DNA of 64,000 bases, from positions 2,418,001 to 2,482,000 of the forward strand of contig JAVHJL010000001.1 of the NCBI GenBank assembly GCA_036971715.1, read 5' to 3'. This document shows, piece by piece, positions 22,981-36,000 of the stretch (position 1 is the stretch's first letter; each line of letters opens with the position of its first letter). Made by a program: the position numbers and the translations under genes. The notes below the pieces were generated by a model. The model had not been told where the DNA came from. It was given only the letters and a program-made list of their open reading frames with translations, and made no database searches. The DNA is from Arthrobotrys musiformis (taxonomy: Eukaryota > Ascomycota > Orbiliomycetes > Orbiliales > Orbiliaceae).

Positions 22981-23809
22981 AGTAGGCGTAAAGTGCAACC
23001 AGGGCCATTGTGCAGTCCTGGCTCTGCCAATGAATGTCTTTTCTTGTTATTTTCTTTTTACTTTTTGACAAAATATGTGGAAGGGGGGAAAGGGTGTATT
23101 AAATGTCGATAGTGGTGCATGAGGGAAGGACTTAGTAAGACACAGATAATCAGACATGTGATTTAATGCTGGCATGCAGAAAGATCAGTGTAGGATTAAA
23201 TTGTATATAGGTACCTAGGTTCACAATTCACGAGATACTACCAAGAGACACATATAGGATCAAAACTACTACTTTGTACTCGGGTAAGTTTATCAGTTGG
23301 TAATTTAAGTGCGTGCGTTCATAGCCTCCTGACATCAATGCCGACGCTATTTTGCTGTAGCTAAACGTTCCAACCCACCTGCTAGCCTACCTACTACCTA
23401 CCTAGGTGCTTAGGTAGCCAGCCTGCTACACTAACCAGCCTACCTACCTACGAGCCTACCTACAGGCCTACCTACTAACTAGTGGGTACGAGACCAGTCC
23501 TCCCTAAATAACATTGTAACGTTTTTGTAATATATTGCCCCTCCCAGCTCAAACTTGCTTACGTTCTTGAGATCCACGAACTGTGATATGATGAATGTGT
23601 GTCATAATTAAACATTGACATGGTAAACTATCAGCTAAAGGTATTAATATAAATCATATCAAAAGGCTAATATATACAGCAAAATTGACGACGCCATCCC
23701 ATGCTAGAAAAAGAAAAAGTATAAATCATCCTCGTGACGTCGAATGCCTTCCCCTAATCGGTCGTTTTTAGATGAAAAATTTTTTTTATATGGTGGAAAT
23801 AAATCCCTT
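22981..23809. other. Convergent spacer orphan gene / GIT1
   Basis: The 3' ends of the orphan gene and the permease face each other here. Apart from the repeat cluster at 23376-23483, the stretch is AT-rich and shows no gene. Confidence 0.5.
23376..23483. repeat. CCTA/TACC repeat cluster (right)
   Basis: The plus strand carries many CCTACC/CTACCTA units, the complement of the TAGG-rich cluster at 20998-21240, so the two clusters face each other in mainly inverted orientation. The 12-mer TAGGTGCTTAGG at 23403-23414 is shared with the left cluster in direct orientation. The motif CCTAGG also occurs. Confidence 0.7.
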
Positions 23810-25489
23810 TTACATCGGGATGGTCTCGAACTTCTCCCCGGCGACGGTGACATTAACGTCCTCCGCGCTATTGGCATCATTGATCTTCTCGCCTCTGAGC
23901 TCCTTAACACCCATCTGCGAGGTATCATACCCGTTCGCGGTGAGGTATTCTCTGAATGCAACGTCTTCCTCGGTAATGGTATCCTGTCCGACATGGGGCA
24001 GGCAGAACCAGGCCATGGCGGCGCTGAGGAGGCATAATGCGCTGCTAACCCAGAAGGGGGCTTGGTTACCCTTAACGGTATCGCTGCCGCCGGCGCTCTT
24101 GATGATGATGGGGAAGATGTAGGTTCCGACGAAGGCGCCGAGTTTTCCGATGGCGGCGGCGATGCCGTAGAATTGACCGCGGATGGCGGTGGCGCTGGAT
24201 TTGGAGGCGAGGAGGCCGATGTTGTCGCCTGCGCCCATTTCACCGAGGGTTAGGAAGATTCCGTAGACGACGACGAAGGCGGCGACGTGGTCTGGTGTGG
24301 CGAGTTTTCCGTAGCATCCGGCCATGATGAGGCCGACGAAACCTTGGAGGGTCAGGCCGAGGGTGAGGGTTTCTCGGGCACCGAGCCAGTCGCTGATGAA
24401 AGATCCGGCAACAGCACCACTGTTTCCATGTTAGTCGTGGGAACGGGGAAAAATAATCGATAATTTGGCAGCTTTGGGGGGTACATACGGAATATAGAAA
24501 AGATTGAGAACAACGTTCCATCCGAATGGTTTATAGAGAGCCTCCTGTTCTCCGATGACGATGGAAAGAATGGAAGAACCGTAGATACCGAAAGAGTAAG
24601 CAGAGAACTAAATGTTTTTCATGTCAGCCATCCATCTTGAAATATCCGTAAAGAATTTCGAAGACTTACGTCGTAGATGAACCAGATGAGACTGAGAATG
24701 GTAAGTCTCCACCAGTAATACTTGAACACCAACAACCATGGCGTCTTAGTATCCTTCATGGTTTCCTTCTTGAACTGCTCGGGCTCCTTGAGCTTCGTAC
24801 GGAGGTACATGATCGAAAGTGGCGGAAGAACACCAAGACCGAGCGATACACGCCAGACGATATTCAAACGATCCATTCCAAAGATCCAGAGAACGCACAA
24901 GGGAGCGAAAGCCGCAATGACGAATCCGAAATCAATCATAACGTTGGTGAAGATGATGAACCACCTGTTACGTTGTCCGCTCTTGATTTCACCGGTAGCC
25001 TCCGAACACGCAACGGATCCAGCTGGGTATTCTCCTCCGATACCGATACCGAGCAGAAATCTATATGCGGTGAGGGCGGCCAAAAGTCCGCCGACGGAGC
25101 CATTGGCACCGTATGCACCGGCGCAGAGGGTGGCGAAGATGATCAAAATAACTGTCGAAGCAACCATGCCGACCTTTCTGCTGCAGTTGTCACTGATCCA
25201 GCCGAAGGCCAACATACCGATGATTGTACCGGCGAAGGCGATCGAAGAAACATTCGATTGCGCAGGGCTGTTCTTGTATTCCTCGCCGTAGAGGCGGCCC
25301 AAGAGCGTATTAACGGTACCAATGACACCTAGAGACAAGTATGTTAGCACAATGCCATCAATATTTATTATCAACTGATATAATTTACGAACCATTGAGG
25401 TACCCGTCTGAAAATAGACCCGAACCGCAGACGATAACGGGCATCAGAACCTCCCATTTCGACCTCGTAGCTAACGCCGCTTCCGACAT
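23810..25489 (-). CDS. GIT1: Glycerophosphodiester/phosphate permease, Git1-type MFS
   Basis: Four exons on the minus strand (25489-25393, 25328-24670, 24607-24489, 24419-23810) encode 494 residues. This is a 12-helix major facilitator of the phosphate:H+ symporter family. The start block VCGSGLFSDGYLNGVIGTVN, the loop motif GWISDNCSRKVGM and the signature GIGIGGEYPAGSVACSE point to the yeast Git1 branch (glycerophosphoinositol and glycerophosphocholine uptake) more than to Pho84. The second half contains FIYDFSAYSFGIYGSSI and MGAGDNIGLL. Intron 1 has an unusual GTTCGT donor with a good GCTAAC branch. Introns 2 and 3 end in TTTAG and ACAG. The protein is expected in the plasma membrane. No phosphate-response element was identified by eye. 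Confidence 0.9.
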
Positions 25490-27403
25490 GTTGGAAAAAA
25501 CCCGTTGAACGAAAAGATAATGATAGAGAAATCTTATCGTAAATTATTGAACTGACGATCAGACAGCTCAAATCGACTCTCCAGAAAAAGTTTGATGGGG
25601 GAGAGGAAGAGGATAGCAACGGCAAAGAAGGAGAAGCAGTCAGCCAGTCCTACGGGGAACCCCAAAGCCTTTTTATGATCTTGAGCGGGTGATCTACTTT
25701 AGTCGCTCTCGAAAAGGCAGCATGTGTGCGAAATATCTGGGTTCATGCGCGGACACCCCGTTCACTTCCAAGAAGGACCATCGGGGCAGACCGCGAACTT
25801 AAATTTTTTTTTCTTTTCCTTTTCTCTTCTGACTACGGATTTGCCTTGTGAAACCCTCTCACTTTGTCTCCCCCACCCTCTTCGTTCGATCGATAGTTGC
25901 ACTAACATAGGAATAGTCATTTTTGTAAGATTACCTAGGCATGGGGGGGTAGGAAGTTTGGGTGGATTTCGCGGGGAAACATGATTCTAGACATTCCTGC
26001 GAAAGCATGCTGACCCGAACGAGCTAGGAGGTGATCACCAAAGGCAGCTAGTATCCAGAACCAGCCAAGGGTGGTAGATTGTTGATATCCAGCCCCGGTT
26101 TTCATATGAATTCGTGATCAGACCAGAACCCTTTGCGCTGGTGATCTTTGACAATGAAAGACAAGTGCCCGTAGTTGGGTTAGTCTGCTGTTTAGCGCTG
26201 TTCGAGATAATTGAGGCTGCAACAGAGAAGGTAGGCGACAAGCTTTCGGTGGCTTGACCAAGAAGAAAAAAAATCATTGTCTCAAGAATCGCTTGACGCG
26301 TGCGCTTACTCGGAGAGGGTGTTCATGATATCATATGCAGTCAGGTCAGGCAGCCAGGGCGATGATATCCGTTTTGAGTCGCAATTGCTGGATGCAACAT
26401 GTCCTGGAGCTGCGAGAGGCAAAAGGGCAGGAGCACAACCAGGTAATCTCAATGCATGAGCGCGCCAGTGTGCATTGAAGAGAAGTCGTCCCGGATCCAA
26501 GCCGAAGACCCGAAGGCCTCGCCAGAAACCCGGTTAAGGGGACGGTGGAGCCAAGTGGGTGGTGAATTGCGCCAGCACGGAGACTTCTGTCACCCAGAGA
26601 AGCTTCTTGGGCTGCGCCATGAGGTCTTGGAACGGCCCTACGGCTTGGCTGCGTCAGTTATAACAGCAGCTTGGACGTCCAACGTTCTCGAAGAAGAAAT
26701 AAACGTATAAAGCGAAAACCGTCAACCTGGTGACACTTCGAAGAGTTCCAAAGAGTTCGGGAATCCGATGAATTCACTTTTTGGGCAGAGCCAATGGGAT
26801 GGCGGCATCGATACCACATGGGCGCCGGAGCCCTCGTCGGTGGATGGTGGAAATGCAAAAGAATGTCTGGCTTTTTATGTCCAGGCCAGGTCTTGTGGGC
26901 AGGTTGGGTCACCTTCTTGTTCGGAACTGTTTGAGAAGCGACTCAGTTTGAGTTCTGCACCTGCACCCAGTCAAGCCAAGCTCGGAACCAAAGAGAACCA
27001 AGCAGAACCAAGGACGGGGCCGCGAAGAAATTTCCGATCATGCAGCAGCAGCAGATATCAGTACCAGGCTGTCCGTCTGTGCCTCGGTCGAACGATAGAA
27101 AATTTAATGCAGCAGCTTCTGTTCTGGGGAAGCGGTGCTTGGGAATCCTGTCTGTTGATTTGATGCCGTGAACAGGTTTGTAGAACCTCAGTTCTGCTCG
27201 CACAAGAGCCGGGTTTCTGGAGTTGGAGTTGGAGTTCTGGAAGTGTTGTGTGTTGTGTGTTGTGTTGTGATCTGTGTTGCGACCTCAGCGCCAAGACCTG
27301 CAGCTTAGTCAAACAAACCAACAGCAAAACCTTGACGAACATTTGGTATTACATATAATTAACCCTCCCCATCCCCACAGCTGCACAGTCCTCCACCACA
27401 GCC
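25490..27403. other. Divergent promoter region GIT1 / DIS3
   Basis: A 1.9-kb spacer between divergent genes. It contains TG-repeat-like sequence near 27240-27270 and a C-rich leader just before DIS3 (27360-27400). Several short open frames overlap on both strands, but none shows a domain or conserved motif. Confidence 0.5.
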
Positions 27404-30400
27404 ATGACGAGCATAAAGCGTATGCTGGTAGACAATTCCAGCCGTGACAGTATCACATCCAAAGTCTACATCCGTTCTGCAAAGAGCGGTAAAGTGACAA
27501 AGATCGTTCGCGAGATATACCTGCGGACCGACATCCCCTGCTCGTCGCGGTTGTGCCGGGCCTGCCTGGCGAATGCGCCGGTAGACTCAAATAATAGATG
27601 TATGGTGATATATTCTTATCTTACTTACTTTTTTATCTAAAAATCGTTTGTTAAACTTTCGATGTGATGAGATCGGTGCTTACTCGGTGAAATGCTTATA
27701 TAGCTCGTCCATTCGTCCTGTCTGAGAACCCGGCAGGTACGACCCAGTTCAAGCATGGCCACTATCTGATGCCAGATACCAACATCTTCCTCCAGTGTAT
27801 GGACGCGATTGAGCATAAGAGTGCTTTCTACGATGTGATCGTACTGCAGACCGTCCTGGATGAGGTTAAGAACCAGAGCTTGCCGCTCTATAATCGGCTA
27901 GTATCGCTCACAAAGTCAGATGAGAAGCGGTTTTATGTCTTCCACAATGAGTTCCGGCAGGAAACCCACGTTAAGCGTGGGCAGGAGGAGTCGATAAATG
28001 ATCGTAATGATAGGGCGATCAGAGTTGCGTGCAAATGGTACCGGGAGCATATCGAGCAGGCGGCGGCGAGCTCTGGCGCGAGGGCACCGGCTGTCGTCAT
28101 GCTCTCGAACGATAAGGCAAACCTTGCGAAGGCGAAGGGCGAGGGACTCGATGCTACCAGCAGTTCGTATACCAGTGTCACGACATTATAAGTCACTGTT
28201 TATAGTAGCTAACGTCTGTTTAGTGAATGATTACGTCAAGGGCCTGAAAAATGCCGACGAGCTGCTTGACATGATAAGCTCCTCGCTCCAAGACTTTGAG
28301 AAGAAGGCGAACAGAGGTTCCAACGTCTATGCTGAGGTGTGTTCTTTAATCCCTACTCTAGATTACATCTCTATTGGTACTGACAAGTTTCAAGTACTTT
28401 TCTGTCCCCAAGATGAACACCGGTGTGAGGAATGGTACACTACACCAGGGTACCTTCCACACATCCACCTACAACAGTCTCGAAGGTACTGTCGGCGTAC
28501 CATCGTTCGACAAGCATCTGTTGATAGTTGGACTGGAAAACATGAATCGCGCTATAGACGGCGACCAAGTGGTTGTCGAATTGCTCCCACAGGACCAATG
28601 GAAGACGCAATCCGACAAGCTGGTAGACCAGGATACCTTGACGAAAAACGAGAATGCGGACGTAGACGAAGTCGAATCGATCGTGACGGAGAAGGAACGA
28701 CGCGCTCTTATCGATGAGGCGAAACGCATTCAGCGGTCCAAGGATGAAAGTCAGAAAGTTCAACCGACAGCCAAGGTTGTTGGTGTCTTGAAGCGTAACT
28801 GGAGATCGTATGTTGGACACATCGATCCCAATTCCGTCAACAGGGCGAAGTCGGGGGGTCAGCAAGTCGTCTTCTTCCGGCCGTTGGATAAGAAGATCCC
28901 AAGAATCCGTGTATTCACGCGCCAGGCTACTCAACTCCTCGGGCAGCGAATTGTGGTGAACATCGATACTTGGGATAGGACATCTAGGTTTCCCATAGGC
29001 CATTTCGTCCGGGCCCTCGGAGAGCTGGAATCGAAGGAAGCAGAGACCGAGGCTCTACTATTGGAATACGACGTCCAATATCGACCATTCCCGAAGGCGG
29101 TTCTCGATTGTCTGCCGTCAGAGGGCCACGATTGGATTGTTCCCGAGAAGGGCACTCCCGGCTGGGAGAAGAGAGCTGATTTACGGGACCTGTTGGTTTG
29201 CAGTATCGACCCCCCTGGATGTCAAGATATCGACGACGCTCTTCACGCACGGCTCTTGCCGAACGGAAACTACGAGGCCGGCGTGCACATTGCCGATGTA
29301 TCGCATTTCGTAAAGCCAAATAATGCCATGGACGACGAGGCTGCCTCACGGGGTACGACGGTATATTTGGTTGATAAGCGTATTGACATGTTGCCACCTC
29401 TTCTCGGAACCGACCTGTGTTCGTTGAAGCCGTATGTGGAGAGATACGCGTTCTCAGTGATTTGGGAGATGACTCCGGACGCAAAGATTGTGAGCACGAG
29501 GTTCACGAAATCAGTGATCAAGTCGAGAGAAGCATTTGCGTATAAAGCTGCACAGATGCGAATTGATGACAAGTATGTTGAACGTAACACCCAAACTACC
29601 ATAGTACATATTGCTAACGAAAGGGGGAATAATAGATCACAGACGGATCCCTTGACGGAGGGTATGCGTATACTATTGATGCTCTCGAAGAAATTGAAAC
29701 AAGCAAGAATGGACGCCGGCGCTCTCAACCTAGCAAGTCCAGAAGTCAAAGTTCACATGGAATCAGAAACATCAGACCCGGCTAGCATAGAAGTGAAAGA
29801 ACTGCTAGAAACCAACTCACTAGTCGAGGAGTTCATGTTGTGCGCGAACATCAGCGTCGCTAGAAGAATCTACGAGGCGTTCCCTCAGACGGCCATGCTC
29901 CGAAGACACGGTGCCCCGCCAGCTACAAACTTTGATGACCTCCGGAGCCAGCTTCGAGCTAGGAAGGGTCTCGATTTGCATGTTGAATCATCGAAGGCGC
30001 TTGCCGACTCACTGGACGGGTGCATCGATCCGCAGGAAGCATACTTTAACACCTTGGTCCGAATCATCGCTACCCGCTGCATGGTCCCAGCTGAGTACTT
30101 CAGCTCGGGAACGCAAGCATACCCCGAATTCCGACATTACGGTCTCGCTACTGATATCTACACACACTTTACCTCACCGATCCGACGGTACGCGGACTTG
30201 GCGGCCCATCGGCAGTTAGCGGCAGCGATCGAGTACGAGGCCTTGGACGAAAGTCTGTACAACAAGAACAAGATGGATGCGGTGGTGAAGAATATCAACG
30301 TCAGACATCGGAACGCCCAGTTTGCCGGGAGAGCATCGATCGAGTACTACGTTGGGCAAGCGCTGAAGAACAAGAGCACAGAACAAGAAGGGTTTGTGGC

Positions 30401-30617
30401 GAAGATATTTTCGAACGGGTTCGTGGTATTCGTTCCGAAGTTCGGGATCGAGGGGACGATCAAGGTCGAAACGGCGAAAACGTACGATGCGGACGAGTAT
30501 ATCCTCGAACTGGAGGACGGGAGGAAAGTGGTCCTGTTTGATAAGGTTAAGGTTATGGTAAACGTGGTTAAGGAGCAAGCCACCGGGAGGAGGAAGACCG
30601 AGTTGACACTAGCTTGA
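27404..30617 (+). CDS. DIS3: Dis3/Rrp44, catalytic subunit of the RNA exosome
   Basis: Four exons (27404-27599, 27704-28162, 28224-28336, 28395-30617) encode 996 residues, matching yeast Rrp44 (1001). It is the 3'-5' exonuclease and endonuclease of the exosome in nucleus and cytoplasm. The N-terminal three-Cys motif CSSRLCRAC is followed by the PIN endonuclease domain starting at LMPDTNIF (catalytic Asp about residue 90). Cold-shock domains lie at about 260-490. The RNB exonuclease domain carries DPPGCQDIDDALH (about 528-538), which holds the catalytic Asp cluster. A C-terminal S1 domain follows, with FVAKIFSNGFVVFVPKFGIEG. Intron 2 uses a GTTCGT donor with a GCTAAC branch, and intron 3 has an ACTGAC branch. 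Exon 3 joins at YAE|YFSVPKM, as expected for the family. All catalytic residues appear intact. Confidence 0.96.
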
Positions 30618-30813
30618 GGCTGTTGTTCACCAAGATGGCGAAATTTCCTCGCCTCGCTTTTCTTGCATTTCTAAACGCGGGTTGAAGTCTTAAATGTTTG
30701 GGAGGATACATGTAGTATATTATCATGGACGGTACGGGAAGCTATACAAATGTTTCATGCAGAGCCCTTTTTTTTTTCTTTTCTGTTCAATAGATAATAT
30801 AATATCGCCAGCC

Positions 30814-30832
30814 AGAGAGAGAGAGAGAGAGA
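30814..30832. repeat. (AG)n microsatellite
   Basis: An AG dinucleotide run of about 19 bp, shortly after the DIS3 3' end. Confidence 0.8.
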
Positions 30833-33040
30833 AAAAATTTTACTCCAAATTGTAAGATATGATATTCCATGATCCAATTTCATACGTATCATATATTCAT
30901 AATAGCAAAGCGAAAAAGAAAAGAAAAAGAAGCCCCCCTCCCCGGACTCCACAAAGGGAACGAAACGAAGGAGAAACCGACATTAAAAGCTGATTGATAT
31001 TAACATGGCCTGTTCTCTTATGCTCAATATCAATATCAGCCTGTCGTTAAGAAAGGGCGTGGCAATTGGCACCAATAAACCTAATTTCGGCAGACCGAAC
31101 AGGAAAAAGGAATCGCTCGTTGGAGATTAAACATCAGTTCAACACATGGGAAATAGCGGGGACTCCATTCATTACGATTCGCTCGCGCTCGCAATCAATT
31201 TCATTGCGCTTAAAATCATCAACCGAAGTTCCACTTTATTTATTTTTTCGACCTCGTGTTTTTCTTCTGGACCACTTCGGCTAGCTCGTGCTTAAAAGGC
31301 TTGGATGGATGGAATGTGGGTCCGGTTCTTATTCTCAGTTCGGGTTCAGTTCAGTTCAGTTCAGGTCGATTGAACGATGGTGGAGCATGGGGTTTCTTTT
31401 ATCTTGGTCCTTTAACCTTAGTACCTTAGCTACTGCTACTGCAAAGCACGAAGGTCAGCCAAGTTTTTTTTCTCCTTTCTTTTTTTCTCGACTTGCAGAG
31501 TACAGTCCTGTACGGTATATGCACGACTCAAGAGAAAAAAAAAAAAAGAAGAGGAAAATAAAGGTGTGTGTGAAGCTCGACGGTCGTTTTGTTCAAGAAA
31601 AAAGGGCAACGGGAGCATCTGATAGGCTGATAGGCTGGGATGTCTCTATTCCGTTAGCTTGGGGAAGCATGTTCGTTGCATCCAACTTATCCTGTTCTCG
31701 GGATGCCCCATCCTTCTTGCATGCATCCGAATACACATCAGCTGACGAGGAAAAATCAAGGAAGGGGCGTTCGCCAGCAAAAGGAATTATATTAAAAGAA
31801 AAGAAAAAGAAAGGCAGAGGTGGAGAACCACCACAAGCCAAAGGGTAATCGACCAGGGTGGTGGAGTGTCATCCATCTCGGGACATTTCTTTAGGTTAGA
31901 TTTGGTAGATGGTACATCCGGGGCTGTTCGTTTTGGGCGGAGGGGACGAAGAAGAAAAAAATACAAAAAATGAAATATTGTGAGGGATCACAAGATACGG
32001 ATTTCGAATTTGTGAACCCAGCTAAAACTTGACGATGCTACAGCGGCGCAGCTCATGAGAAACATCTTCCCTTGTCGACGTACGGCGGGTATGGAGAGAC
32101 AAGATGACTCGAGACTAATCGATATCAAGCTCGGGCTTCTTTTCCACCGAGGTCTTTTTTGGCCTCGAAGCAAAAAACGAGAGACAAGAAAGAGACAAGA
32201 AGAGACAAAAACGATATCGAAAAAGAGCTGCAAATCGAGACATCTTCTACTGCGTACGAGCAATCCTTGCCCAACGGAATGTGGAGTTGCTCATTTTTCG
32301 AACTTATATTGCGAGCGCTTACGCCATATTGGCGATGTGATTGGCTGAGAAGCAATCGAGATATGCCTTACATTGGGGACGGGAACTCTCAGGAAGTGAG
32401 AAAGAAGGAGAGAGCAAGGGAAAAAAGGTTTTTGTTTTTTCCTCCAAGACCTGGGTTCGTTCCTTTTCCTCGGGCACGTTGCTTTCCTTCAAGGGTCAAG
32501 GAGGAAGAGGAAGAAGAAGAAAAGATGATTCTCCCACGGGTGAGATTTGAGAGTATGTCGATTTCATAGATCTGATTTGCTGGACCAGAGCGGTTGACGG
32601 AGAAAAAAAAGGTTTCAATATCGAAAAACAGAAGAGATCGAGACGTCCGTATGGGGAGGTTTGCAGGCGGTCAGATGCTTTTTTTTTTTTTCCTTTTCGT
32701 TTTCTTTGTCATAACGACCAAAAAGTCCCTCAGCTTATAATAGCTTAGTCCTGAACTGTCGCGGGGAGGACGGTAAAGCCGTTCGTTGAGATCTGATACA
32801 TGCGCTCGAACTTGAGAAATATCGGGGTATCGATAAGCTCATCATACACGAGGCCTTATATTTCCATATAATCTTATGTATTGGAGCATTTGCTGAAGTG
32901 AAACGGATATATTCACCCTGGTTACACCCTTTGATGGTGTTATGGAGCGCCTCGAGCTCATTGACAGGCCCCTTCAGCTTTAAATTCAATATGAGGCCGG
33001 CCTCATTGTGAGTGCAGCCCGAGTCTTGGGCGCCAGCCCA

Positions 33041-33059
33041 ACGTTGACAATGTCAACGT
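33041..33059. repeat. Perfect 9-bp inverted repeat with 1-bp spacer
   Basis: ACGTTGACA, one base, then TGTCAACGT: a 19-bp dyad in the middle of the gene-poor region. It could be a binding site for a dimeric factor. No gene start lies near it. Confidence 0.6.
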
Positions 33060-36000
33060 CTTTTTGAACCACCATCTAAGGGAGGTCTCTCGCTAAGTGT
33101 TTTAATTCGGTGAAGCCCCCTACAGCGGAGGTTGGTGGTGTGTGGCACGAGCGATATCATCATTTTATCGAGATGCCATGCGCCGCAAAAAAAGAATGTT
33201 AGTTCGTTGGCTCGCTAGGGCTGGCCGGTTGGTGGCTGTTTGATATACCTACTCAAAAATTCGTCAAACCCGGATTACCAGAGCCTTACATAATGATAGA
33301 AGAACTCTGATAAGGTCAGCTCCCCGGTGTAAACAATATTAGTATGTGCTCTGTAGACGTCGTGGAGAGCTCGCCGTGTCCGAGGGCGACAATGATATCG
33401 ATATGTCGTGCGAGAGAGAGAGCTAGCGAGCTATATCAGCTAGGGAGCTGGAGAGTTCGCCGGAAAAGTAATTAAGTGGCTATCGATTCGACTCGATGCG
33501 CCCAAGGAATCCTCCAAGATGGAATCCTTTTCTGATCGGCAGCTCCTTCTGCCGGGTCCCTTTTGGCCACGGTCAGGCAGACAGTCCGGAGTCCTGCGAA
33601 TGTTCGTTCATGTATGTATGACTGAGGTATGTAGGTATGCTAGGTACATACATACACACTATACGATTTTGAGTTCGAAGGTCCTCCTGCCGATGAACCA
33701 GGTCGACCCGAGGATCTGGGGCAGCGGTAGATGCCTTCATTGGACGACGTCGTGAGTGTTTCAGCGATGGGGAAATTTGGACCAGCATTCATTTCTGGAG
33801 CTTCCCTTTAAACTCCAGACTCCATGCATTTGCATTCTCGGGGCGACATTTAACTAACTTCGACATTCAGTATAGGCTATATTGCAAAAGCTTGACAGGT
33901 CTTAACGTCCTCTTTTTTTGTTTTCTCCCGCTAGCTCTCCCTCTTTATACGAGCGAACGAAAAGTGCATGCATAAGTTGACCTCGTCAAATCTTGCATAT
34001 GATTCTGACAAGCGGCGGCGCTGCCTCGTAAGCTATAGCTATAAGAAAAGAGGAAAGAAGAGGAGTCGTCACTATTTTTACAACATTATCGTGGTTTCAA
34101 TGACTAAATAAATGCCACGGTTGGAGCAATATCCGCACCTGCCGAATCGATACAGCGATACGACAAGGAACCGAAGGGTGATAGTTATAAGTTAAGCGTT
34201 TCTCGCGCATTGACGTTCCAGTGGCTCCCCTTCCATGGTTGGCCAGTTGCAGTAAAAGTCGGGAACCACGGATTCTCAATATAAATTAATTCATGCGAGC
34301 GAGCGAGAAGTTAGTAGCACACACACGCATTCGAAACAAGCGACCTCATACCGACTAACACCAATACCAAACCCGACAATCTGCTTGCAGCAGGACGAGG
34401 AGATCCAGTCAGCTCAGCCGCCCACATTATAATTATTTTTATTCCAGGTCCCATTCCAACGGATCTCGTTGTCGCGGGTATTGCGCAGCATCCATCATTC
34501 TTTTCGCTGTCTCTTAACATTTGGATTGGACGGCCGCCGGGCTCGTTGGACCGAACCTGTACGTACTGTTGCAGATGCGCACGGGTCACGAATGCTTCTT
34601 GACCATATGCGGCCTGGACTTACGTATTTCGACACTGTAACCGCAAATTGATCTCTCGTCGAGGTACGTACCGATACATCAAATTCGTCCCGTCGAGTAC
34701 TTTTATAGGCACATGCAGGAAAAAATGTCAAATGCAAATGCATTTCTTTCCTTTTCCCTCAAAAACCTGCACTATTCTTTTGCTACTAAGGCCCTTTTTT
34801 TTTTGTCGAATTCTGCTTGTTTCAATACCTCTTTTCTTCTTTCCTTTTTTCTCCGAAGTCTCGCAGGCCTTGGGAAACCTTTTTTCGATACCTCTTTCTC
34901 GTTCTTTTTGTTTTTTTTGCTTCTTGCAAATATACTTCTTTCGAAATCTCGCGCTTGAGTTTTCTGTTCGACCGCTAGTTTTGAGAGCTGGGCTGGCTGA
35001 CTGCAAGCTATTCCTGCCCGCACTTGGCCTGTGATATTCTCGAAATTGACGGCAGTCATCATTTTTGGGTTTATAATATTAATCGAGCTGCTTACCTGAT
35101 CGTTCACTATTATCCTGCTCAAAAGACATCTTTTCTTCCCACCCCCCCTCCTCCAACCCCTCCTCCGCGTTCTTTTAAAATTAATTTTCCTAACTCTTTG
35201 ACAGACGATCAGAGTTTTTTTTTTTTTTTTTTCCACATTCATTCCAAGAGTGGTTTGAAGAAAATATATATAAAAAACATTAAAAAAAATAAAAATAAAA
35301 CGTTCCCAGATCCCCCGAGGGCGATAGGAAAAAGAAAATAAAACTTTTTTTTGAAGAAGAAAAAGGTTCGTCTTAAGGTTTTCTCCCTCACCCATCCCAT
35401 CCCATCTACGGCGGCGGCGGCGAGGAAGACAAGACATCATTGTTGTTATTATTGTCAAAGATCGATCTCGTGGTTTTTTCTGTCTTGGGATGGCTGTTCG
35501 GCATGGTTATATCGTGGTAGAACCGTGATGAACGTCAGTCAGGTCACGAAAAAGAAACAGTACCAATCGCAACAGCCCAGTCTCAAGCGAGGGGTGGAAA
35601 AAAACACTAAGAAGATCCCAAGATCCCAAAAAAAATCCTTCCGTCCGTTCTGTCATATCGGGATCGAGTTTAGATGATCCAATTTTTATCTCCATTCCTT
35701 TTATCGATATAGTCTTAGTAACCAAAAAACGAAGTATTAGTAGCACAAGAAAAGAAAAAAAGGGCCCGACAAGTAAAAGAAGATATAATCCTGTTTGCTG
35801 GATTTTTCTCTCCTCTCTTCCCTTTGAAGTCTCGCCATTCGGGTTAAGAACTGCCACGCTAGTAAGACGACGATTTTTGGCTTGCGTGCTTTTTGGATAC
35901 ATCAAATCTCGATCCGAACGAAGCCACAAACGGACAGCGGCTTCTTTCTTTCTTTATTTTTTGTTTTATTTTTTGTTTTATCCTTTTATTCTATTTTTTG

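Noticed and set aside
31288..31848. 186-codon open frame on the plus strand
   Set aside because: It lies in the gene-poor region, is dominated by Lys-rich translation of A runs, and shows no domain or splice context.
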